Below are positions 36,751-42,736 of a stretch of 42,736 nt of DNA, piece by piece. How positions within the stretch are numbered: the first letter of the stretch is position 1; every line of letters begins with the position of its first letter. The position numbers and the translations under genes are program-made. The DNA is from Bacillota bacterium. Lineage in GTDB: Bacteria; Bacillota; DTU025; MWDF01. Under the pieces are notes generated by a model that saw only the letters and a program-made list of their open reading frames with translations, was not told the origin of the DNA and did no database searches. The stretch lies in the NCBI GenBank assembly GCA_029565935.1, contig JAKQNF010000036.1, positions 37,552-80,287 of the forward strand, written 5' to 3'.

Positions 36751-37320
36751 ATGGCGGTCTACGAGGCCAGGCAGGAGTCTACCATAAGGACTGCACAGCT
36801 CGCCGTGGAAGAGGCGACAAGGTCCAGCATAAGGCACATCGTGATAGCGTCCAACACGGGAGCAAGCGCGGCGGTGCTCCTTGATGCCGTCAGGGAGAGG
36901 TATCCGAAAGGCGGCGGGCCGGCCATAGTGTGCGTGACGCACCAGGTCGGATTCGCAGGCGACGGCGTGGACGAGATGCCGCTTGAGACCAGGAAGGCAC
37001 TTGCCGGCGAGGGTGTCTCGATCATAACCTCCACCCACCTTTTCGGAGGCGTGGAGAGGTCCATGATGAGCACGTGGAAAGGCCAGTACCCGCTGGGCAT
37101 GGTCGCCAACGCGCTCAAGATATTCGGCCAGGGGGCCAAGGTCGCAGTGGAAATAGCGGTCATGGCCCTGGATTCCGGGCTCGTTCCGTTCGGCTCCGAC
37201 GTTATATCCATAGGAGGCACCGGAAGAGGATCGGACACGGCCCTGGTGCTCAGGCCGGCCCATTCGATCAGGTTCTTCGAGACCCGGGTGAAGAAGGTCG
37301 TTACGATGCAGGGAGATTGA
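36751..37320 (+). CDS. Stand-alone pyruvate kinase C-terminal-domain protein
   Basis: The 189-residue protein matches the C-terminal (alpha/beta) domain of pyruvate kinase but has no catalytic barrel. Features are an N-terminal helix with TIRTAQLAVEEA, the loop IVIASNTGASAAVLLDAV (the phosphate-effector loop of pyruvate kinase) and a GGTGRGSDTALVL segment. Such isolated domains are known in bacteria and archaea and their role is unestablished; binding a phosphorylated effector is a reasonable guess. ATG 36751 follows AGGAGG by 7 bases; GTG 36742 overlaps that site and is unlikely. Neighbours are envelope-stress genes and mgsA. Confidence 0.82.
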   Translation: MAVYEARQESTIRTAQLAVEEATRSSIRHIVIASNTGASAAVLLDAVRERYPKGGGPAIVCVTHQVGFAGDGVDEMPLETRKALAGEGVSIITSTHLFGGVERSMMSTWKGQYPLGMVANALKIFGQGAKVAVEIAVMALDSGLVPFGSDVISIGGTGRGSDTALVLRPAHSIRFFETRVKKVVTMQGD

Positions 37321-37415
37321 CCCGCCTTGAGGAGGCCGGGGCCCGAAGAATTTGGGCCATGCGGCTTCAAGCGTCAAGGGAAGATCATTAATGTCGCATT
37401 GGAGGTAGTTGAAAG

Positions 37416-37601
37416 ATGGCGGTCAAGAGGCTTACCAGGGACATGAGGAACAAGATGATCGGAGGGGTCTGCTCCGGCCTTGCGAACTACCTTGACATCG
37501 ACCCCACGATAGTGAGGATCGTCTGGGCCCTGCTCATACTCGGGGCTGGTTTCGGTCTGCTCGCCTACATCATCTGCTGGATAGTCATCCCGCAGAACTA
37601 G
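37416..37601 (+). CDS. pspC: PspC-domain membrane protein, copy 1
   Basis: A 61-residue protein almost wholly made of a PspC domain: KRLTRDMRNKMIGGVCSGLANYL... with DPTIVRIVWALL, then one membrane helix (residues about 35-58) ending IPQN. PspC proteins sense or respond to envelope stress, and short forms act in Firmicutes-type cassettes with DUF4097. ATG 37416 has a GGAGG 13 bases upstream. Confidence 0.92.
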   Translation: MAVKRLTRDMRNKMIGGVCSGLANYLDIDPTIVRIVWALLILGAGFGLLAYIICWIVIPQN

Positions 37602-37629
37602 GCATAGAAAGCATAAGGGAGGGTCGAAG

Positions 37630-37821
37630 ATGAAGAAGCTTACCAGGAACATGGACAACAAGATGCTAGCCGGCGTCTGTTCGGGCCTTGCGGATTACTT
37701 GGGACTGGACCCCACGGTGGTCAGGGTGCTGTTCGCGCTCCTCACGGTGTTCACGGCGGGCATCGGAGGTCTCATCGGCTACCTTGCCTGCTGGCTGATA
37801 ATACCGCCGAGCAGGATCTAG
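37630..37821 (+). CDS. pspC: PspC-domain membrane protein, copy 2
   Basis: A 63-residue paralogue of the preceding protein, beginning [20 protein letters not shown], with [15 protein letters not shown] and one membrane helix ending [10 protein letters not shown]. The two copies share the core KxxTRxMxNKMxxGVCSGLA pattern but differ in the membrane helix, as after an old tandem duplication. The gap between them is 28 bases with its own GGGAGGG ribosome site. Confidence 0.92.
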   Translation: MKKLTRNMDNKMLAGVCSGLADYLGLDPTVVRVLFALLTVFTAGIGGLIGYLACWLIIPPSRI

Positions 37822-37831
37822 CTCGCCCGCC

Positions 37832-37852
37832 GCTAAAGCTTGCGCCTTTAGC
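37832..37852 (+). promoter_or_regulatory. Hairpin upstream of mgsA
   Basis: GCTAAAG (37832-37838) pairs with CTTTAGC (37846-37852) across a 7-base loop. The outer GCC/GGC context can add pairs. There is no T run. It ends 9 bases before the mgsA ribosome site and might affect mRNA end formation or translation. Confidence 0.4.
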
Positions 37853-37871
37853 TGCGGCATTGGAGGATAAA

Positions 37872-38261
37872 TTGCGTATAGCATTGATAGCTCACGACGC
37901 CAAGAAGACCGACATGGCGGCTTTCTGCCAGTCGCACATGGGGCTGCTTTCGATGTGCGAGCTCGTAGCCACGGGCACGACTGGCAAGATCATCACCCAG
38001 GCTACGGGCCTTAGGATAGAAAGGAAGCTGTCTGGCCCCTTCGGAGGGGACCTGCAGATCGGGGCCATGGTAGCGAGCGGGGAAGTGGACGCGGTCATAT
38101 TCCTGAGGGACCCGCTCACCGCCCAGCCGCACGAACCAGACATAACCGCGCTGCTTAGGATATGCGATGTGCACAACGTCCCGGTGGCCACCAACCAGGC
38201 CACCGCGGACTTCGTGCTTTCTACGCTATCAAGGCGCATCAGGGAGGCGGAAGGTGCCTGA
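37872..38261 (+). CDS. mgsA: Methylglyoxal synthase
   Basis: Converts dihydroxyacetone phosphate to methylglyoxal and phosphate, a bypass that relieves sugar-phosphate build-up. The 129 residues have [19 protein letters not shown] at the start, the phosphate loop [30 protein letters not shown], and the catalytic-Asp segment [17 protein letters not shown] 37872 is preferred over TTG 37860: GGAGG (37862-37866) is 5 bases before it and the family begins exactly there. It follows the cassette with the pyruvate-kinase domain, so both may relate to glycolytic phosphate control (inference). Confidence 0.95.
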   Translation: MRIALIAHDAKKTDMAAFCQSHMGLLSMCELVATGTTGKIITQATGLRIERKLSGPFGGDLQIGAMVASGEVDAVIFLRDPLTAQPHEPDITALLRICDVHNVPVATNQATADFVLSTLSRRIREAEGA

Positions 38262-38313
38262 GAAGCACCCGGAAGCGGCGCCAGTACCCAATAATTACCA
38301 GGAGGAACATCCA

Positions 38314-39654
38314 TTGGGCAAATATTTCGGCACCGACGGGATCAGGGGCATCGCGGGCGAGGACCTCACCGCGGAACTGGCCATGGCCGCGGCGGCAGCG
38401 GCGGCCAGGACCCTTGGAGCTTCCGGCGGACACGTCATCGTCGGCGAGGACACAAGGGCCTCGTCGGACATGCTGACCTCGGCGATAGCTGCGGGTCTTG
38501 CGGCCCAGGGCACGGACTCATGGATGGCCGGCGTCATACCCACCCCCGCCATAGCGACGCTCGTCGCGAAGAACGGCGCGGCCTGCGGGATAGTCGTCTC
38601 GGCCTCGCACAACCCATACGAGTACAACGGTATAAAGCTCTTCGGCCCCGACGGCTATAAGCTGCCCGATGAGACCGAGGATGAGATAGAGAAGGAACTT
38701 GAAGCGATACTGGCCGGACGTTCGAAGGTGAGCTCCGGCAGGGGCAATATCGGTAAGGTCGTGGACTACTCCGAGGGACAGGCGGTCTACGAGGATTTCC
38801 TCGTTTCCGCGTGCGGGAAAGACCTCAAGGGGCTCAAGGTCGTCCTCGACTGCGCGAACGGGGCGGCGTTCTCGATAGCGCCCCGGGCCTTCAGGAGGCT
38901 GGGGGCCGAGGTGCTGGTGCTCAACGACGGGCCGGACGGGCACAACATAAACGTGCGCTGCGGCGCGACCGACCCTTCGGGCATGGCCAAGGTGGCGGGC
39001 ATGCTAGGCTACGACGCCGGCTTCGCTTTCGACGGCGACGCCGACCGTTGCATAATGTCCGACGAAAAAGGCCAGGTGCTAGACGGCGACTACGAGATGC
39101 TGATGCTGGCTAAGGCCATGAAGGATGAGGGCCTTCTTGGAGGGGACGCCATAGTGGCCACACCCTACAGCAACATGGGCCTGGGCGAGGCACTTAAGGA
39201 CATGGGCTTAAAGCTCCTTACGGCAGGAAATGGCGACAGGTACGTGCTCGAGCTGATGAAGAAGCAGAAGCTCAACCTCGGCGGCGAGCAGTCGGGCCAC
39301 ATAGTCATGCTCGACGTCGCGACGACGGGCGATGGCATACTCACGGCGATAAGGCTAGCGTCGCTGATCCGATCGGGCGGCGAGCCCGCGTCGAAGATCG
39401 CAGGCAGGATGAGGAAGTACCCCCAGGGGCAGAAGGCCCTCAAGGTCGCGAGGAAGGAAGACCTCGAGAAGGCGGGTACGGTCTGGGAGGAAGTAAGGAA
39501 GATAGAGAAGGAGCTGGCCGGCAAGGGGCGCGTCTTCGTGAGGGCGTCCGGCACCGAGCCCGTCGTCAGGATAATGGTCGAAGCCGCGGAGCAGTACATG
39601 GTGGACGGGATGCTCGAAAGGCTCACGGCCGTGGTGGAAGAGGCCCTATCATGA
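38314..39654 (+). CDS. glmM: Phosphoglucosamine mutase
   Basis: Interconverts glucosamine-6-phosphate and glucosamine-1-phosphate on the way to UDP-GlcNAc. The 446-residue protein starts at TTG 38314, 8 bases after AGGAGG, with KYFGTDGIRGIAG. The phosphoserine loop is VSASHNPYEYNG near residue 100, the metal loop FDGDADRC near 237, and the phosphate-binding loop RASGTEPVVRIMVEA near the C-terminus. The open frame extends upstream to 38167 inside mgsA, but no homology supports that. glmS follows 18 bases later. Confidence 0.97.
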   Translation: MGKYFGTDGIRGIAGEDLTAELAMAAAAAAARTLGASGGHVIVGEDTRASSDMLTSAIAAGLAAQGTDSWMAGVIPTPAIATLVAKNGAACGIVVSASHNPYEYNGIKLFGPDGYKLPDETEDEIEKELEAILAGRSKVSSGRGNIGKVVDYSEGQAVYEDFLVSACGKDLKGLKVVLDCANGAAFSIAPRAFRRLGAEVLVLNDGPDGHNINVRCGATDPSGMAKVAGMLGYDAGFAFDGDADRCIMSDEKGQVLDGDYEMLMLAKAMKDEGLLGGDAIVATPYSNMGLGEALKDMGLKLLTAGNGDRYVLELMKKQKLNLGGEQSGHIVMLDVATTGDGILTAIRLASLIRSGGEPASKIAGRMRKYPQGQKALKVARKEDLEKAGTVWEEVRKIEKELAGKGRVFVRASGTEPVVRIMVEAAEQYMVDGMLERLTAVVEEALS

Positions 39655-39672
39655 TCATCTGGAGGTTTTGAA

Positions 39673-41505
39673 ATGTGCGGCATAGTCGGCTACGTCGGAG
39701 ACAAGGAAGCTGCCCCCATAATACTAGACGGCCTTAGGAGGCTCGAATACAGGGGTTACGATTCCGCTGGCATCGCGATATGCGACGGCAGGCATATCAC
39801 CCTAAGGAAGAGCATGGGAAGGCTGGTGAAGCTCGAGGAGGCGATCAGGCACGAGATGCCCAAGGGCAGCTGCGGCATGGGCCACACCAGGTGGGCCACA
39901 CACGGCAAGCCCTCGGACTTGAACGCGCATCCCCACTCCGACTGCACCGGCGAGATCGTGATGGTGCACAACGGAATATTCGAGAACTACAGCGAAGTAA
40001 GGGACATGCTCGTGGCCGAGGGCCACGTGATGTCCTCTGAGACCGACACCGAAGTGCTGGCCCATCTCATAGAATCGAACTACACAAACGATCTGGCCTC
40101 CGCAGTGAGAGAATCGCTAAAGCAGGTGCGCGGCTCGTACGCCATAGTCGTCATGAGCGAAAGAGAGCCCGGCAAGCTCGTGGCCGCAAGGAAGGATTCC
40201 CCTCTCATCGCCGGGTTCGGCGAGGGCGAGAACTTCCTCGCCTCCGACATACCGGCCCTTCTGCCCCATACAAGGCAGATGTGCGTGGTGAACGACGGCG
40301 AGGTCGTGGAGCTGGACAAGAAGAACATCAAGTTCACGAAGCTGGACGGCACTCCCGTAGAGAAGAAGCCCATGACCGTGAACTGGAACATAGAGGCCGC
40401 CGAGAAGGGCGGCTACAGGCATTTCATGCTCAAGGAGATCCATGAGCAGCCCAGGGCGATAAGGGAGACCCTATCAGGAAGGATAGCCCCGGACGGAAGG
40501 TATGTGAACGTGCAGGAGCTCGCCATATCGGACGACTACAACAGGCAGCTCAAGCGCGTGCAGCTGATAGCTTGCGGCACGGCGTCCTATGCCTGCCAGG
40601 TGGGAAGGTACTACATCGAGAAGTTCGCGGGGCTTCCGGCTACCGTCGAGGTCGGGTCGGAGTTCAGGTACAGCGATCCCATCATGGGGCCCGAGACTCT
40701 GGTCATAGCCGTTAGCCAGTCTGGTGAGACCGCCGACACGCTGGCTGCGATGCGCGAGGCGAAATCGCGCGGCTGCAAGGTCATAGCGGTCACCAACGTC
40801 GTGGGAAGCTCAGTCTCAAGGGAGGCCGACATGGTGATGTACACCTTCGCCGGCCCTGAGATCGCGGTCGCCTCCACAAAGGCCTATCTCACCCAGATAG
40901 AGGCCCTGTGCCTGCTCGGCCTGGATCTCGGCCAGCGCAGGGGCTACATAGACCGCGAAAAGGTGATGCTGGTGGCAGGCGAGCTCAAGGAGCTGTCCGC
41001 CAAGCTCGAGACGATATTCAAGAGGAACGAGTCCTGGATCGAGGACTTCGCGAACGCGAATCACGCCATGCCGCAGGCCTTTTTCATAGGCCGGGGCCTG
41101 GACTTCGCCACTTCCTTGGAAGGCGCGCTCAAGCTCAAGGAGATATCATACGTCCACGCCGAGGCCTACGCCGCGGGAGAGCTGAAGCACGGAACCCTCG
41201 CCCTCGTGACGGAGGGCACGCTGGTCGTGGCGCTGGTGACGCAGCCTTCCTTGAGGGAGAAGATGCTGTCCAACATCCAGGAGGTGAAGGCGCGCGGCGC
41301 TTTCGTGCTCGCCATAGCCCCCGAAGGCGACGCGGAGCTGGCGAAGCACGTGGACGATGTGATCTACGTGCCCAGGAGCGTACCTGAGCTGATGCCCATA
41401 CTGGCCGTGGTGCCGCTGCAGCTGTTCGCCTACTACATGGCGGTCGCTCGCGGCAACGACGTCGACAAGCCCAGGAACCTCGCCAAGAGCGTGACGGTGG
41501 AGTGA
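39673..41505 (+). CDS. glmS: Glutamine--fructose-6-phosphate aminotransferase (isomerizing)
   Basis: Makes glucosamine-6-phosphate from fructose-6-phosphate and glutamine, the first step of amino-sugar synthesis. The 610 residues begin MCGIVGYVGD, with the N-terminal Cys nucleophile. The glutaminase domain contains GHTRWATHGKPSDLNAHPH. Two SIS domains follow, with SQSGETADTLAAM near residue 350, and the protein ends with the typical KSVTVE. Only 18 bases precede it, so there is no glmS ribozyme. ATG 39673 follows a GGAGG 8 bases upstream. Confidence 0.98.
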   Translation: MCGIVGYVGDKEAAPIILDGLRRLEYRGYDSAGIAICDGRHITLRKSMGRLVKLEEAIRHEMPKGSCGMGHTRWATHGKPSDLNAHPHSDCTGEIVMVHNGIFENYSEVRDMLVAEGHVMSSETDTEVLAHLIESNYTNDLASAVRESLKQVRGSYAIVVMSEREPGKLVAARKDSPLIAGFGEGENFLASDIPALLPHTRQMCVVNDGEVVELDKKNIKFTKLDGTPVEKKPMTVNWNIEAAEKGGYRHFMLKEIHEQPRAIRETLSGRIAPDGRYVNVQELAISDDYNRQLKRVQLIACGTASYACQVGRYYIEKFAGLPATVEVGSEFRYSDPIMGPETLVIAVSQSGETADTLAAMREAKSRGCKVIAVTNVVGSSVSREADMVMYTFAGPEIAVASTKAYLTQIEALCLLGLDLGQRRGYIDREKVMLVAGELKELSAKLETIFKRNESWIEDFANANHAMPQAFFIGRGLDFATSLEGALKLKEISYVHAEAYAAGELKHGTLALVTEGTLVVALVTQPSLREKMLSNIQEVKARGAFVLAIAPEGDAELAKHVDDVIYVPRSVPELMPILAVVPLQLFAYYMAVARGNDVDKPRNLAKSVTVE

Positions 41506-41508
41506 CGG

Positions 41509-41904
41509 ATGGGCCCGTTCATCGGGATCGGGGTGGACATAGCGGACATAGGGCGCTTCGCCGCCCACGCCGCGGCGCTGCCCAAAGGCCCCGCAACGAA
41601 ATACCTTACGCCCTTCGAGGCCGAAGAGGCACTCGCTAGGACGTCCGATAGGGCGGAGTACCTGGCGTCGCGCTTCGCGGCCAAGGAGGCGGTCATGAAG
41701 AGCCTGGGCTGCGGCATGGACGATGTCTCCTTCAAGGAGGTCGAGATACGCCCAGATCCAAAGGGACGGCCGACGGCGGTCCTTTCGGGAAGGGCCCTGG
41801 CGAAGCTCACCGACCTTGGCGCCTCAAGGGTGCTCGTCTCGATATCGCACGGAAAGGAGCAGGCGGTCGCCATGGCCGCCGTTGTGTCCGAGGATGCCTC
41901 ATAG
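41509..41904 (+). CDS. acpS: Holo-[acyl-carrier-protein] synthase
   Basis: Transfers the 4'-phosphopantetheine arm of coenzyme A to acyl carrier protein. The 131-residue protein has GIGVDIADIGRF at the start and the metal/CoA motif SRFAAKEAVMKSLG near residue 62, with VLVSISHGKEQAVAMAAV at the end. It starts 3 bases after glmS and overlaps the following gene by 11 bases, a pairing with an NAD(P)HX-repair gene that is common in bacteria. Confidence 0.96.
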   Translation: MGPFIGIGVDIADIGRFAAHAAALPKGPATKYLTPFEAEEALARTSDRAEYLASRFAAKEAVMKSLGCGMDDVSFKEVEIRPDPKGRPTAVLSGRALAKLTDLGASRVLVSISHGKEQAVAMAAVVSEDAS

Positions 41905-42736
41905 GATAGCCGACAGGATAGGGGCGGGCAAGATAGACCGCTCGGCGCTTCAGCTGTGCTCCCTGACAGGGCTCCAGCTCATGGAAGGGGCGGGGGCCGC
42001 TTCCGCGTGCCTGGCTGACGAGCTGGCGGGCCCGGGGGCCGTCACGATCTTCTGCGGCAACGGCAAGAACGGCGGCGACGGGCTCGTCGCAGCGAGGCAC
42101 CTCATGTGCTCCGGCAGGAAGGTCACGGTCGTGCTGCTGGGAAGGCCCGAGGGCAAGGAGCCGGCCTCCGATACGAAGGTCAACCTCATGGCGCTTTTAA
42201 AATCGGTCGAATCCGGCGCGCTCACCGTATTGGAGGTGAACGATCCCGCCGGCATGGCCCAGGCGCTTTTCGCCGCCACCGGCTCTTCGCTCGTTATCGA
42301 CGCGGTGCTGGGCACGGGCGCGAAGGGCGCCCCGGAAGGGCTCGCAAGCGACGCCATAACGGCCATCAACTCGTCCGGGGTGAAAGTACTGTCGCTGGAC
42401 ATGCCATCGGGCTGCCCCGCTGACGGCGGGCCGCTGCCCGGCATAGCCGTAAGGGCGTATGCGACGATAACGTTCGCGGCCCTTAAGGCCGGGCTCTTCT
42501 CGGAACCAGGCGCTAGCCTGGCCGGACGGATATTCCTCGCCCCGATAGGAATACCCGACATAGCGGCCTTACACCTTACTGGCGAGCTGCTGGACCTGGA
42601 GCTCGCGGGCGGCCTTCTGCCCGAAAGGCAGAGCTGGGCCCACAAGGGGGATTTAGGGAAGGTGGGGCTCATCGCAGGAAGCGTAAACATGCCCGGCGCC
42701 GCGGTGCTCGCGGCGAAGGGCGCGCTCAAGGGCGGG
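41894..42736 (+). CDS. nnr: Bifunctional NAD(P)H-hydrate epimerase/dehydratase, N-terminal 281 residues
   Basis: Repairs hydrated NAD(P)H. The frame is open from ATG 41894 to the window end, 281 codons. The N-terminal epimerase (YjeF_N) domain shows LTGLQLMEGAGAA, CGNGKNGGDGLVAARHLM and IDAVLGTG with DMPSGCPADGG. The ADP-dependent dehydratase domain starts near residue 235 with HKGDLGKVGLIAGSVNMPGA and is cut by the window edge. ATG 41894 overlaps the acpS stop region. The upstream ribosome site is weak and set inside acpS. Confidence 0.92.
   Translation, partial: MPHRIADRIGAGKIDRSALQLCSLTGLQLMEGAGAASACLADELAGPGAVTIFCGNGKNGGDGLVAARHLMCSGRKVTVVLLGRPEGKEPASDTKVNLMALLKSVESGALTVLEVNDPAGMAQALFAATGSSLVIDAVLGTGAKGAPEGLASDAITAINSSGVKVLSLDMPSGCPADGGPLPGIAVRAYATITFAALKAGLFSEPGASLAGRIFLAPIGIPDIAALHLTGELLDLELAGGLLPERQSWAHKGDLGKVGLIAGSVNMPGAAVLAAKGALKGG

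Noticed and set aside
38167-38313. Upstream extension of glmM
   Set aside because: It overlaps mgsA. TTG 38314 has an ideal ribosome site and the family sequence begins there.
39655-39672. glmS ribozyme
   Set aside because: Only 18 bases separate glmM and glmS and hold just a ribosome-binding site.

Overview
This window is one continuous, gene-dense bacterial chromosome segment. Every supported gene is on the plus strand. It is GC-rich to the eye, prefers AGG for Arg and ATA for Ile, and uses TTG and GTG starts often. I see no rRNA, tRNA, CRISPR array, insertion sequence, integrase or phage gene. There is no stretch over 300 bases without a gene; the longest gap is 246 bases, upstream of hpf. 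The organism looks like a diderm outside the Proteobacteria. It has outer-membrane beta-barrel proteins ending in Phe together with a Firmicutes-like gene set (csaB, DUF5693, tagA/wecG-type transferase, comFA, long-form hpf, split transketolase). Synergistota is my best guess, another diderm Terrabacteria lineage is possible, and this is inference from memory without a database search.

Layout. Positions 1-3660 hold envelope genes: the C-terminus of a beta-barrel protein, a YqgF/RuvC-like nuclease, a second beta-barrel protein with an SLH-like N-terminus, and a secreted protein with four short repeats. Positions 3715-9684 hold metK, the helicase gene recD2, comFA, and a ComFC-like gene that has lost its PRPP loop. 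Positions 9716-15463 hold a DUF401 permease-like protein with no ordinary start codon, a possibly structured leader, hpf, an unrecognised nucleotidyltransferase-like gene, and secA.

Positions 15489-27276 form a tightly packed run: prfB, DUF5693, csaB, tagA/wecG, two transketolase halves, ftsE, ftsX, an EnvC-like M23 peptidase, ctpA, and a YibQ-type deacetylase. Many of these genes overlap by a few bases. The run joins cell-wall polymer synthesis and pyruvylation to control of peptidoglycan hydrolysis at division. Positions 27348-34681 form a DNA-repair operon, uvrB-uvrA-uvrC-ogt, with its own promoter and overlapping genes.

Positions 34684-37821 look like an envelope-stress cassette. A consensus promoter with operator-like palindromes drives an unrecognised small protein, a DUF2089 zinc-finger/HTH protein and a SHOCT-DUF4097 protein. 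A lone pyruvate-kinase C-terminal domain and two PspC proteins follow. Positions 37872-42736 hold mgsA, glmM, glmS, acpS and the start of a bifunctional NAD(P)HX repair enzyme. glmM and glmS feed UDP-GlcNAc into the envelope pathways encoded earlier.

The most unusual items are the small protein and its regulated promoter, the hpf-secA nucleotidyltransferase-like protein, the ComFC-like protein without its PRPP motif, the DUF401 gene that seems to start at ATT, the hairpin that contains the comFA start site, and the hpf leader.
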